Shown here piece by piece: positions 13,532 to 22,514 of a stretch of 64,000 bases of DNA. Where the stretch lies: contig NZ_CP107989.1 of the NCBI RefSeq assembly GCF_041435015.1, positions 806,001 through 870,000 on the forward strand. Direction: 5' to 3'. The translations under genes and the position numbers were made by a program. Below the pieces are notes generated by a model, which saw nothing but the letters and a program-made list of their open reading frames with translations, searched no databases and was not told the origin of the DNA. Within the stretch, counting starts at the first letter, position 1; every line of letters begins with the position of its first letter. Source of the DNA: Streptomyces canus. GTDB lineage: Bacteria > Actinomycetota > Actinomycetes > Streptomycetales > Streptomycetaceae.

Positions 13532-15979
13532 TCAGCGGGGGGTGAAGTCCTGGTTGGTGCCGGGTGCGTTCTTGCACTGCCACTGGTCCAGTTGCTGGCC
13601 CAGGTTGCTGCCGCCGCCGTAGACGTCCAGGCACAGACCGCTGTTCTGGTTCTTGAAGGAATACGAGCCGTCGGACTGCTGTACCGGCAGCCACAGAGTG
13701 CTGGACGCTCCGCCCGCGGCCTGCTGCACGATGTTCGGCGTACCGGCACTCGTGGAACCTCCCGCCACCGCCACGACCTGTCCTGAGTGCTGTGCCCGCA
13801 GTTGCCCGTAGCCGCCCGAGGCGGGCACGAACTCGAACTGCTGGTTGCTCTGCCCGTTGCAGGTCCACTGGTCGATCGCGGCGCCCGCGCCGGTGGAGTT
13901 GCCGTACACGTCCAGGCACAGGCTGTTGGTGCCGATCACCAACTGGTGGTAGCCCGTGGGGAAGCCGCCGCCGCCCGAGGACTGGACGCCCGCCTGCTGG
14001 ATGACCTCTCTGGCGCCCTGAGGCCAGTTGGTGCCGCTGACCTGGACGTTGCCGGTGAGGACGTTGTTGTGCGGAGGGCCGGTGGCCACGTACGTGTTGC
14101 CGCCGTTGTACCAGTTGCCGGAGAACGTGCTGTCGTCGGTGTGGTTGTTCGCGTTGGCGTTGGTGAGCGCCCAGTTGCCGGCGTCCTGCACCACGTTGTT
14201 GGACACCCTCAGATACCGCGAGCCCTCGTCGAGGTACAGGGCGGTGGTGCGGTTGTTGTCGTACATGTAGTTGTCGGAGATCACCGAGCCGGGGGCCGCG
14301 GACAGGCTGTAGATGCTGCCGCCGTCGAACATCGCGTTCTTGGTGTCGAAGACCAGGTTGTGGGAGACGGTGTTGTTCTTCAGCGTCGTGGGAGTGCTGT
14401 AAATGGGCTGGTAGTTGTACGTTCCTCGGTTGACGTAGTCCTGGCTGCCGCCCGGGTCGTTCATCCCCCAGCCCCAGCCGATGTCGATCCCGTCGTAGGG
14501 CAGGTGGTCGCACTGGTTGTGGGTGATCGTCGCGTTGGTGACGTAGGTGGACAGGATGCCCGCGGTCTCCTTGTAGTCGGTGCCCACCCCGCTGACCTTG
14601 TTGTTGCTGATGGTGATGTTCTGGTTGCTCATCTGCGGGTTGGCCGGGTGGTGCGCGTCCGGCTGGATCCCGCCGACCTGGATGCCGCTGCCGGCGAGGT
14701 CGGTGAACGTGTTGCCGGTGATGGTGACGCCGCTCGCTCCGAGTCCGGTGCCGGAGGCCGTGGCGACGCCGTCGTTGCCCACGCCCAGTCCGGCCTGCCC
14801 GAGTTCGGAGAATGTGTCGCCGGAGAACGTGATGTTCGTGGCGGCGGAGACCTGGACGGCCGCGGGCATCTGCGCCCAGTGGTTCCGGGTGGCCTCGAAC
14901 TGCGTGCAGCCCGACTTGCAGGTGCTCAGCCAGTTGGCGGGCATCGCATAGGAACCGGTGATGTGCGCGCCGCTCTGCTGGTCCGCGTATCCGTCGGGTC
15001 CGCTCGGGCCCAGCCAGGAGGTCCCGGTGAACCGTATGCCGGCGAATGCCAGACCGGTCGCCGGTGAGCCGTAGCTGCCACTGATGCCCAACAGGCTCTG
15101 CAGCCGGGGCAGTTCGACGTCGAGGCTGTTCGGGTTCTGCCCCGGCTGGGCCCGGTAGTACAGGTCGCCGGTGGACGAGTCGAGGTACCACTGCCCGGCC
15201 TGCTTGAGGAACGCGTAGTTGTTCTCCAGGTACATGGTCCCGCCGGCGAACGGCGCGTTGATGGTGTCGTAGCCCCAGGAGTTGTTGTTCCACGCGGGCT
15301 GCTGCATGGTGATGGTCCTGCCGCTGATCGACTGGACCGGCGCGTAACGGTCGGTGAAGGAGTTGACGCTCTCGACTTCCATGTGGCTCTGGTCCGAGAG
15401 GCCGGCCAGGTAGTCGAGGGAGGAGTCGGTGACGGTCAGGCCGGTCTGCGTGAAGGTGAAGCTCGAGCGGGGCACCTGGATCGACGCCCGCGGTGCCTGC
15501 TTCCCGTTCACGTACAGCTGACGCGTGTTCACACCGGTACCGACATGGACCGACCAGATGTTGCTGCTTTGATCATGCACCTGCCAACCCGAAACCCGCT
15601 GGGCGCCGCTGACGACCGGCTGCTGCCCGGACACGGCCTGGTAGGTGATGGTGTGGCCGTTCTGCCCGCCGTCGCCGGGGCCGAAGGTCAGCGGCTTGGT
15701 CAGCCGGTACGTGCCACCGGCCAGGTGGACCACGACGTCCGCATCGGCCGAGAGCCGGTGCGCGGGCTGCTGCGCCTGGTCGATCGTCGCGAACGGCTGC
15801 TCCGCGCTGCCGTTCCCGCCGGGAGCCGCATCCGGAGACACGTACAGGGCGGCGGTCGCTGCCTGGCGCTCGGTGGGTACGGCGGATGCGGCCCCGGCTG
15901 TGCTCAGGCTCTGGGCCAGTAGGGCGAGCAGGGCCACGGGGGCGGCCCAGAGGCCGCGGAGCGCTCTGGCTCTGGACAT
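13532..15979 (-). CDS. Secreted right-handed beta-helix protein (GH141-like) with C-terminal ricin lectin
   Basis: An 815-residue secreted protein. After the signal peptide, LYVSPDAAPGGNGS and the HLAGGTYRLTKPLTF block with VVSGAQRVSGW are typical of the N-terminus of GH141/GH120-type parallel beta-helix hydrolases. Residues about 330-640 contain many short PbH1 repeats of the form ITGNTF, ITISNNKV and ATITHNQ. No catalytic residues can be assigned securely; family GH141 includes fucosidase and xylanase activities, which would suit this locus. The last 140 residues are a lectin nearly the same as that on the GH39-like protein at 3741-5573. Start ATG 15979 is six bases after AAGGA; the ATG two codons earlier overlaps that site. 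Confidence 0.8.
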   Translation of the reverse strand: MSRARALRGLWAAPVALLALLAQSLSTAGAASAVPTERQAATAALYVSPDAAPGGNGSAEQPFATIDQAQQPAHRLSADADVVVHLAGGTYRLTKPLTFGPGDGGQNGHTITYQAVSGQQPVVSGAQRVSGWQVHDQSSNIWSVHVGTGVNTRQLYVNGKQAPRASIQVPRSSFTFTQTGLTVTDSSLDYLAGLSDQSHMEVESVNSFTDRYAPVQSISGRTITMQQPAWNNNSWGYDTINAPFAGGTMYLENNYAFLKQAGQWYLDSSTGDLYYRAQPGQNPNSLDVELPRLQSLLGISGSYGSPATGLAFAGIRFTGTSWLGPSGPDGYADQQSGAHITGSYAMPANWLSTCKSGCTQFEATRNHWAQMPAAVQVSAATNITFSGDTFSELGQAGLGVGNDGVATASGTGLGASGVTITGNTFTDLAGSGIQVGGIQPDAHHPANPQMSNQNITISNNKVSGVGTDYKETAGILSTYVTNATITHNQCDHLPYDGIDIGWGWGMNDPGGSQDYVNRGTYNYQPIYSTPTTLKNNTVSHNLVFDTKNAMFDGGSIYSLSAAPGSVISDNYMYDNNRTTALYLDEGSRYLRVSNNVVQDAGNWALTNANANNHTDDSTFSGNWYNGGNTYVATGPPHNNVLTGNVQVSGTNWPQGAREVIQQAGVQSSGGGGFPTGYHQLVIGTNSLCLDVYGNSTGAGAAIDQWTCNGQSNQQFEFVPASGGYGQLRAQHSGQVVAVAGGSTSAGTPNIVQQAAGGASSTLWLPVQQSDGSYSFKNQNSGLCLDVYGGGSNLGQQLDQWQCKNAPGTNQDFTPR

Positions 15980-16118
15980 CGTCATCCTTCGGTAGGGGTG
16001 CGCGGGGCCGGAGAGTCCGGCCGTGCCTCGGACTCGGCGTCGGGCACGCTCAGGCCCGTATCCGGTGGCGGTGGCCCGTGGCCGGTGGCGAGCCGACCAC
16101 GGTCCGGTGCCGTTCGGA

Positions 16119-17702
16119 TCAGGAGAGGCTCCATTGCTGGTTGGACTGACCGTTGCACGACCAGAGTTCGGCCAGGGCGCCGTTGGCCGCGGAGGCGCCG
16201 GTGACATCGAGGCAGAGTCCCGACTGGGTGCCGGTGACGGTGCCGTCGGAGTTCAGCTGCCACTGCTGATTGGCCCCGCCGTTGCACGGCCACGTCACCA
16301 CTTTGGTCCCGGCGGACGTCTGGTGGTTGTACGCGTCCAGGCACATCTGGCCGCTGCCGCTGTAGACGGTCAACTGGCCGGAGGACGTGCGGGTCCACTT
16401 CTGGTTGTCGCCGCCGCTGCAGTCCCAGATCTGCAGTTGCGTACCGGCCGTCGTGGACGAGTTCGGCACGTCCAGGCACTTGCCCGCGCCCACCGCGTGC
16501 AGCGCTCCGGTGCTCGTCCCGCCGGAGGCGTTGCTGTATCCGGCCGCGGTGATGTTGGCCTGAACCGCGTTCTCGGTGGCGTCGGACGGGTAGCCCGAGG
16601 TCATCACGCCCTCGTAGAAGGTGCCTTGGGCGCCCTTGCTGTTGTCGCCGCCGATGCCGAGGATGATGGCACCCTGCTTGCGCATCGGGTTGTAGCCCGC
16701 GACGTTGGGGCGCGGACCGTCGTAGAACGTGGACAGGCTGCCCGACTGCGCGTTGCCGCCGCGGATCGCCCAGTGGTTCGGGCCGCCTTTGACGATGGCG
16801 GTCGTGTACCGGTAGTTGATGGTCGGGTCGTTCGCGTTGTAGTGCTGGTTCACTCCGGAGAACAGGCCGTTCTCCAGGTCGGCCATGATCCAGGGGCCGT
16901 TGCCGCTGCCATAGCCCCAGACCTTGATGTTGCCGAAGTAGATGGCCTCCATGGTGCCGTTGCCGTCGTCGTTGCTGTCCGTCTCGGCGTTGCCGTAGTC
17001 GAAGCAGCAGCCGCCGTTGTAGTGCGTCCCGTCGAAGATCGCGTACATGCCTTCGGGGTTGTCCCCGGTGGCGATGCCGTTCGTGTGGTTGTTGCGGTAC
17101 CCCGTGCCGGGCGCCACGAAGACGCCGTAGGCCTTGTGGCCTCCCACCGTGGTGGGTGCGGCGGTCGCGTTCGCGAGGTTGTCGGGGCCGCCCGCGGCTC
17201 CGCCCCCGGGCGCCTGCGTGAGGTTGTTGCCGCGACCGGACTGGTCGTAGACGATCGTGATGAGGCAGGTGGTCCCCGAGCAGAACGAGTCCTGGCCGGC
17301 GGCGTCGGCGTACCCGCCCGCGCTCAGGACGCCGATGTTCCGGGTGGTGTTGTCCGAGGCACGCCGCACTTGGTAGAGCGGCCCGTTGTACGAGCCGTAC
17401 AACGCTCGTGTGGTGCTGTGGGCCGCCACGCAGGGGGTACCGCCCGCCGCGTAGATGTCGCACGGCCCGGATGTGTCTGCATGGGCCGCACCCGCCGTGA
17501 CGGCGGCGCCGGTCAGCGTGCCGGCGACGAGCACGACCGCGGCTCCCGCGCGGGCGAACGCCTTCGGCGGGGAGCCGACCGAGCGCGCCGGCGACGGCGC
17601 GTTCGCCCGTTCGGGCACGTTGTCCGGCCTGCCACGGCGCCGTACCGCCGCGAGCAACCGTCGCACACCACCGGGGTGGCGTCTTGTCCGTATGGTTCCC
17701 AT
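16119..17702 (-). CDS. GH54 alpha-L-arabinofuranosidase with C-terminal CBM13 (copy 3)
   Basis: A 527-residue secreted enzyme for removing alpha-L-arabinofuranosyl side groups. The long N-terminal leader has an arginine-rich stretch and a hydrophobic core at about 52-72. The catalytic domain starts GPCDIYAAGGTPCVAAH at 79. The vicinal cysteines are C232-C233, the nucleophile E277 in ADLENG and the acid/base D353 in GIGGDNS; the spacing between them equals that reported for fungal AbfB. The ricin domain at about 405-527 has DNQKW, NQQW and NQQW. Start ATG 17702 is preceded by AGGGAG. It is the first gene of the unit ending at the 10698-10733 terminator, with GAAGCGCTTC sites upstream. Confidence 0.94.
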   Translation of the reverse strand: MGTIRTRRHPGGVRRLLAAVRRRGRPDNVPERANAPSPARSVGSPPKAFARAGAAVVLVAGTLTGAAVTAGAAHADTSGPCDIYAAGGTPCVAAHSTTRALYGSYNGPLYQVRRASDNTTRNIGVLSAGGYADAAGQDSFCSGTTCLITIVYDQSGRGNNLTQAPGGGAAGGPDNLANATAAPTTVGGHKAYGVFVAPGTGYRNNHTNGIATGDNPEGMYAIFDGTHYNGGCCFDYGNAETDSNDDGNGTMEAIYFGNIKVWGYGSGNGPWIMADLENGLFSGVNQHYNANDPTINYRYTTAIVKGGPNHWAIRGGNAQSGSLSTFYDGPRPNVAGYNPMRKQGAIILGIGGDNSKGAQGTFYEGVMTSGYPSDATENAVQANITAAGYSNASGGTSTGALHAVGAGKCLDVPNSSTTAGTQLQIWDCSGGDNQKWTRTSSGQLTVYSGSGQMCLDAYNHQTSAGTKVVTWPCNGGANQQWQLNSDGTVTGTQSGLCLDVTGASAANGALAELWSCNGQSNQQWSLS

Positions 17703-18244
17703 CCGATCTCCCTACCGTGCCGGCGCGACCCGTTCGGGTCGTGTGGGGGCGCTGACAATCCGGAAGCGCTTCGAGGTGCCGTATGTGCAGCGGATTGCAG
17801 AGAGGTTTCGGGGGGAGACGGTGCTCCCGTAACTGACGGGCTGTCAAGGGTGTGGAGGATCCTGTTGCGAACCTTGTCGCGGAATCGGTTCGACGGCTGA
17901 TTCCCGCGGGTCGCCCCTGACCGTCACATCGAAATGTTGCGACGCCGAGGGACGCGGAAGCCCAGGCGTTCTCCCGGCGGGCGGGGGTGCGCGGCGGGCC
18001 GGGACCGGCCCGCCCGACGGCCTGCCCATCATGCCGGTGAGCAGCAGCGCAGCGGTCAGGCCCGGTGCGGGAGGGCCGGTCCGGGAGGCGCGGGGCGACG
18101 AGGCGACGCAGCGGCCCGTGGGGCGGCGCCGTCTCACCGTGCGGCACGCCGTTGACCCAGGACCCCCACAGTCCTACGATCCCGTCGAAGCGCTTGCGTG
18201 CGAATCGGTTCGCCCCAGGGTCGCGTGTCGTTCGCCATCAACGC
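17703..18244 (-). promoter_or_regulatory. Upstream region of the GH54-led unit with two GAAGCGCTT sites
   Basis: A 542-base gap. GAAGCGCTTC at 17763-17772 is a perfect palindrome with the AGCGCT core typical of LacI-family operators in Streptomyces sugar genes; GAAGCGCTTG at 18187-18196 is a nine-of-ten match. The first lies 60 bases before the start codon and could act on the promoter. A perfect GC hairpin at 17993-18014 (GGCGGGCCGG / CCGGCCCGCC) divides the region and may end transcription of the WYL gene, whose stop is at 18245. A 97-codon reading frame here shows no family resemblance and is not called. Confidence 0.55.
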
Positions 18245-19216
18245 TCAGGGCCCGTCCGTCACGGCGGCGGTGAAACGCGTGGCGAGCGCTTCCACCGCCG
18301 CGCGCAGTTCCTGCCCGCCCTCGACGCGGAAGGCGAGCGGCAGCTGCGCCAGCCACTCCTGCGCGTACATCGTCGGATTCCTCGTGCTGCCGACGAGCAC
18401 GCACCCGTCTCCCGACGGTTCGAGCCGTCCCATCGGCGGGCGGATCGACGGCAGCACCTCGGCCATCGGGGCGTCGAACACCACCCGCGTGGGAAACTCC
18501 CACCCCTTGCCCAGGTTCTCCTCCAGCGCCGCCACCGGGTCGAGGCCGTCGGGCATCTCGAAGCCATGGACGGTCTCCCGGACCGCGCGGACCCGGTCGA
18601 TCCGGTAGGTGCGGATCGCGTCCGCGTGGTGGGAGTGGCACAGGAGGTACCAGCGGCCGTAGCGGACGACCACCGCCCAGGGATCCACCTCGGCCTCCCA
18701 CTCGTTGCCGGATTCACTGCGGTACGTGACGAGCACGCGGCGTCGCACCGCGCTCGCCGCGACCAGCGTGCTCGTGAGGGCGGGATCCGGACGGGACGCG
18801 TGTCGGTCGGGCGCCGCCGAGGCGTGCTCGCGCAGGGCGGCCGCCTGCCGGCCGACGCTCTCGGGCAGCGCCCGGATGACCTTGCCCAGTGCGGCACCGA
18901 CGAGGTCGTCGGCGTCGGGGTCGGCGGCCGCCGGCTGACCGTCGAGGACCGCCATGACCAGGCCCAGCGCCTCGGGCTCCGTGAAGACCACCGGAGGTAG
19001 CCGCGCCCCGCGCCCCAGCCGGTACCCGCCGTAGGGGCCCCGGGCCGAGTGCACGGGGATGCCCGCCTCGCGGAGGATCCCGACGTAGCGGCGCGCGGCC
19101 CGCTCCGTGACACCCAGGGAAGCGGCGAGCTCGTCGGCCGTCACTCCCGCGGTGCGGGACTGGAGGATCTCGAGGGTGCGCAGGGCTCGCGCGGTGGGAC
19201 TGAGATCGGTCGGCAT
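18245..19216 (-). CDS. WYL-domain transcriptional regulator
   Basis: A 323-residue DNA-binding protein. Residues 7-62 form an HTH_11-type winged helix (ADELAASLGVTERAARRYVGILREAGIPV), residues about 140-215 the WYL ligand-sensing domain (VDPWAVVVRYGRWYLLCH), and the C-terminus a WCX-like extension. Such proteins usually regulate a neighbouring gene. It is transcribed divergently from the alpha/beta hydrolase at 19326, with 109 bases between the two starts, so that hydrolase is the likely target. Start ATG 19216 gives a full family-length protein; the ribosome site is weak. Confidence 0.93.
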   Translation of the reverse strand: MPTDLSPTARALRTLEILQSRTAGVTADELAASLGVTERAARRYVGILREAGIPVHSARGPYGGYRLGRGARLPPVVFTEPEALGLVMAVLDGQPAAADPDADDLVGAALGKVIRALPESVGRQAAALREHASAAPDRHASRPDPALTSTLVAASAVRRRVLVTYRSESGNEWEAEVDPWAVVVRYGRWYLLCHSHHADAIRTYRIDRVRAVRETVHGFEMPDGLDPVAALEENLGKGWEFPTRVVFDAPMAEVLPSIRPPMGRLEPSGDGCVLVGSTRNPTMYAQEWLAQLPLAFRVEGGQELRAAVEALATRFTAAVTDGP

Positions 19217-19325
19217 CCCGAGCAGATTAGGTGGTCACGAGATATACCGGAAGTGGATTGTCCGGAACCAGTCGTAGCGTGATGGCATCGACCTCATGGG
19301 CTTCACGGGAAGAGAGAACTGATCC

Positions 19326-20012
19326 ATGGACATCCTGCTCATCGCCGGCCTGTGGCTCGACGGATCCGCCTGGGACGACGTCGTGCCCGTGCTCGAGGAA
19401 CTCGGCCACCGCCCCGTGGCACTCACCCTGCCTGGTCAGGGTGGCGGGGCCGAGTCCGCCACCCTGGAGGACCAGGTGGCGGCGGTGCTCGCCGCCGTGG
19501 ACGCGGCGCCGGAGAATCCCATGGTGGTCGGGCACTCCGCGGCCGGCTCCCTGGCCTGGCTCGCCGCCGACGCGCGGCCGGAGCGGGTCGCCGGGGTGGC
19601 CCTCATCGGAGGCTTCCCCTCCGCCGACGGGCAGCCGTACGCCGACTTCTTCGAGACCAAGGACGGCGTGATGCCCTTCCCCGGGTGGGGCCCGTTCGAG
19701 GGACCGGACTCCGCCGACCTCGACGAGGAGACACGCAGCCGCATCGCCTCGGCGGCGATCCCTGTGCCCGAGAGGGTGGCCAAGGGTACGGTGCGGCTGA
19801 AGGACGAGCGGAGGTTCGACGTCCCCATGCTGCTCGTGTGCCCCGAGTTCAGCCCCGCCCAGGCCCGGGACTGGATCGACGCCGGTGACGTGCCCGAGGT
19901 CTCCCGCATCAGGCACCTGCGCTTCGTCGACATCGACTCGGGCCACTGGCCGATGTTCACCAAGCCGGTCGAACTCGCCCGGCTGCTGGCCACGGCGGCC
20001 GCCGATGTCTGA
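19326..20012 (+). CDS. Alpha/beta hydrolase
   Basis: A 228-residue cytoplasmic protein without signal peptide. It starts MDILLIAGLWLDGSAWDDV, has the nucleophile elbow GHSAAGS around S82 (VVGHSAAGSLAW), a downstream acidic residue in the SPAQARDWID region and a late DSGHWPMF with the catalytic histidine. The substrate cannot be read from sequence; similar proteins are esterases or lactonases. It is divergent to the WYL regulator and overlaps the following acetyltransferase gene by eight bases, so the two are translationally coupled. Confidence 0.9.
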   Translation: MDILLIAGLWLDGSAWDDVVPVLEELGHRPVALTLPGQGGGAESATLEDQVAAVLAAVDAAPENPMVVGHSAAGSLAWLAADARPERVAGVALIGGFPSADGQPYADFFETKDGVMPFPGWGPFEGPDSADLDEETRSRIASAAIPVPERVAKGTVRLKDERRFDVPMLLVCPEFSPAQARDWIDAGDVPEVSRIRHLRFVDIDSGHWPMFTKPVELARLLATAAADV

Positions 20013-20583
20013 GCCCGGGCCGTACCAGGTCCGCCCCCTGGACGCCGCCACCTGGGACGTCTTCGCGGAGCTCGTCGAGCGCAACAACGGGATCTTCGGC
20101 GGGTGCTGGTGCATCGGCTACCACCCGGAGTGCGGCCGACACGGGATCAGCCACCGCGAGGCCAAGGAGGACCGGGTGCGGACCGGCCGCGCCCACGCCG
20201 CGCTCGTCCTCGACGAAGGCGGCACCGCGCAAGGGTGGTGCCAGTACGGCAGCCCGGAGGAGCTCCCCAACATCAAGCACAGGCGCGCGTATGACAAGGA
20301 CGTACCGCCGCGGCCGGACTGGCGGATCACCTGTGTCTACGTCGACAGGAAACACCGCGGACGGGGCATCGCGCGGGCGGCGCTGGAAGGCGCCCTCGAC
20401 CAGATCGCCCAGGCCGGAGGGGGCGTCGTCGAAGCCATCTCGGAGGTGACCGACGGACGCGAGGCGCAGGGCCGCTTCCTGTTCAGCGCGACCGTCGAAC
20501 TTTTCCAGGACTTCGGATTCACGCGCGGTCGGCAGGTCGGCAAGCATGCGTGGATCGTGAGCAGGGTGGTCGATCCGGCCTGA
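20005..20583 (+). CDS. GNAT-family N-acetyltransferase
   Basis: A 192-residue protein. The start ATG overlaps the stop of the hydrolase (ATGTCTGA), which decides the start. The GNAT fold is seen in ITCVYVDRKHRGRGIARAAL (about 110-130), where RKHRGRGIA is the acetyl-CoA binding loop, and in LFQDFGFTRGR near the end. The N-terminal NNGIFGGCWCIGYH block with two cysteines is typical of a subgroup with unknown acceptor. The reaction is acetyl transfer to an unidentified amine. Confidence 0.9.
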   Translation: MSEPGPYQVRPLDAATWDVFAELVERNNGIFGGCWCIGYHPECGRHGISHREAKEDRVRTGRAHAALVLDEGGTAQGWCQYGSPEELPNIKHRRAYDKDVPPRPDWRITCVYVDRKHRGRGIARAALEGALDQIAQAGGGVVEAISEVTDGREAQGRFLFSATVELFQDFGFTRGRQVGKHAWIVSRVVDPA

Positions 20584-20751
20584 GGTCGACGCGCCCACCG
20601 AAGGGCAACCCGGCTTGCGTCGGGCGGCGGTTGGCGGCGGTGCGAGGCCGGCCGCGACCTCGGTGGCTGCCGGGGTGGGAACCTGGTGTACGGCTCGACA
20701 CCGTGCGGGGCATGCTCCGCGACGGTCCCGCGGCGTGAGGAGACGGTCACC

Positions 20752-21513
20752 GTGTTCGACTACGACTCGGAGCTCGCTCGCCATCACGAGCGACTGCTGG
20801 AAGCCCTCGACGTCCGCCCCGGTGATCGTGTCCTCGACGTCGGCTGCGGCACCGGCCTGACCACCCGGGACGCGGCCCGAGCGGCGTCGGTCGGTAGCGC
20901 GCTCGGCATCGACGTGTCGGGGCCCATGCTGGAGCGGGCCCGCCGACAGGCCGAGGCGGAAGGGCTCGGCAATGTCGATTTCGTGCAGGGCGACGCCCAG
21001 GCCCATCCGTTGCCGCCGGAGTATTTCAGTCTGGGTGTCAGTCGGTTCGGCACGATGTTCTTCTCCGACCCGGCGGTCGCGTTCGCCAACATCGGGCGAG
21101 CCCTGCGTCCGGGTGCGCGCTTCGTGCAGCTGGTCTGGCAGGCCGCCGACCGTCAGGAGTGGCATACCTCGATTCGGACGGCGCTCGCCGGCCGGCACGC
21201 GTCGGCCTCGACGGGCGACGACCCCTTCACGCTGGCCGATCCGGACGACGTGGCCCAGGTCCTGACCACGGCAGGCTTCACAGCCGTGGACGTCGTCGAC
21301 GTAGGCGAGCCCGTCTGGTACGGCCCGGATGCCGACCACGCGCGTACCGCCGTACTCCAGCTGCGCATGGCGAAGGATTGGCTCGCCGCTCTGGATGCCG
21401 CGTCCGCCGAACGCGCCCTCGACCGGTTGTGCGCGACGCTCGACGCGCACGACACCGGCGACGGCGTGTGGTTCGACTCCCGCGCCTGGCTGGTCGGCGC
21501 GCGCCGAGTTTGA
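20752..21513 (+). CDS. SAM-dependent class I methyltransferase
   Basis: A 253-residue cytoplasmic protein. The SAM-binding motif I VLDVGCGTGLTT lies at about residues 26-37 after LEALDVRPGDR; the acidic motif II is GIDVSGPM and VDFVQGDAQ follows. No acceptor-specific motif is evident. GTG at 20752 is used because AGGAG lies nine bases upstream; the frame opens 22 codons earlier at another possible start. It is separated from the acetyltransferase by 168 bases in which I see nothing specific. Confidence 0.88.
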   Translation: MFDYDSELARHHERLLEALDVRPGDRVLDVGCGTGLTTRDAARAASVGSALGIDVSGPMLERARRQAEAEGLGNVDFVQGDAQAHPLPPEYFSLGVSRFGTMFFSDPAVAFANIGRALRPGARFVQLVWQAADRQEWHTSIRTALAGRHASASTGDDPFTLADPDDVAQVLTTAGFTAVDVVDVGEPVWYGPDADHARTAVLQLRMAKDWLAALDAASAERALDRLCATLDAHDTGDGVWFDSRAWLVGARRV

Positions 21514-21550
21514 CCGTCTGCGAGCGGACGCTGCTCCGACGCAGGAGCGG

Positions 21551-22261
21551 TCAGGCCTGGGCGGCGCGGTTGGTGCGGACCCGCTGGGCGACGTCGCGGA
21601 GCTTGATGTTGTGTTGCTGCGAGATGCGGCGCAGCACGTTGAAGGCGTCGTCCTCGGTCAGCTTGTGGCGTTCCATCAGGATGCCCATGGCCTCGCCTAT
21701 GGCGTGCCGGGTCTTCATGGCGTCCTCGAGCTGGTCGATGGTGCGGGCGTCGGCCAGGGCGACGGCGGCGTGCGAGGCCAGCATCCAGCCGGCGGTCTCG
21801 ATGTCCTTGCCGAAGGCGCCCGGGCGGCGGGAGTACAGGTTCAGCGCGCCGAAGTCCTCGTCGTGGGTGTAGAGCAGCACCCCGGTCATGCTGCCGATAC
21901 CCAGGTCGCGAGCCGCCGTGGCGAACCGGGGCCAAGCAGGCTGCGGCTCGGTGATGTCCGCGATCCGGAACACGCGCTCCCCGTCCCCGCCGGTGGCCCG
22001 GGCGGCGAGATCGAAGCACGGGCCCTCTGCCAGCTCGCCCTGCAGCTGGTCGGATGCTTCCACCACGTCGCCGCACGAGGACAGCGTGACCGCCCGGCCC
22101 TTGCGGACCGCGAGGATCCCGGCCGCGTCACAGCCGTCCACCAGTCGCACCGCCGACGCCGCGATCTCGTCCAGTGTCCCCTGCACCGACTCCTGGGCCA
22201 GCAACGTCCGCGCAAGCTGGGCCATCGCCTCTGCGAATTCCCGCCACTCCACCGCCACCAC
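21551..22261 (-). CDS. GAF and ANTAR domain protein (RNA-binding antiterminator-type regulator)
   Basis: A protein of about 236 residues. The GAF domain covers about 30-150 (VRLVDGCDAAGILAV through GALNLYSRRPGAF), and the ANTAR domain the last 65 residues (AIGEAMGILMERHKLTEDDAFNVLRRIS), which in this family binds RNA hairpins and relieves termination. ANTAR proteins with GAF sensors are common in Streptomyces and linked to stress signals. The start is uncertain: GTG codons at 22261, 22258 and 22252 follow a GAGG, and the frame remains open to 22447 with unconserved sequence. It converges with the methyltransferase gene. Confidence 0.87.
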   Translation of the reverse strand: MVAVEWREFAEAMAQLARTLLAQESVQGTLDEIAASAVRLVDGCDAAGILAVRKGRAVTLSSCGDVVEASDQLQGELAEGPCFDLAARATGGDGERVFRIADITEPQPAWPRFATAARDLGIGSMTGVLLYTHDEDFGALNLYSRRPGAFGKDIETAGWMLASHAAVALADARTIDQLEDAMKTRHAIGEAMGILMERHKLTEDDAFNVLRRISQQHNIKLRDVAQRVRTNRAAQA

Positions 22262-22514
22262 CCACCTCGCCCATCGGTGCGGCCACCCTACCGCCGACCC
22301 ACTCCCCACCATCGGCCGAACCGGCCTCGCCGGGTCACGCCCCGGCGTGAGCAGCATGACGGGCTCACCTGTGCGCGGCCTCTCCGGCTCGTTGGCAGAA
22401 CCGGAGAAGCCTGGCCGGAGCGGCCCCCATGGGGTACGCCGCCACACCCGGCCTGCCCTTCAAGTCCCCACCCCTGACCACGCTACTCCTCCGCAATGCG
22501 GTGTGATCAACGTT

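Noticed and set aside
12546..15293. 915-codon open frame on the minus strand
   Set aside because: Out of frame with the esterase and beta-helix genes, with Arg/Gln/His-rich sequence; a shadow.
16006..16022. GGCCGGA/TCCGGCC hairpin between beta-helix and GH54 genes
   Set aside because: Only seven base pairs with a three-base loop and no following T-run; not enough to call a terminator in such GC-rich DNA.
17844..18137. 97-codon frame on the minus strand in the gap before the GH54 gene
   Set aside because: Pro/Arg-rich, no ribosome site, no recognisable domain, and it contains the strong hairpin at 17993-18014.
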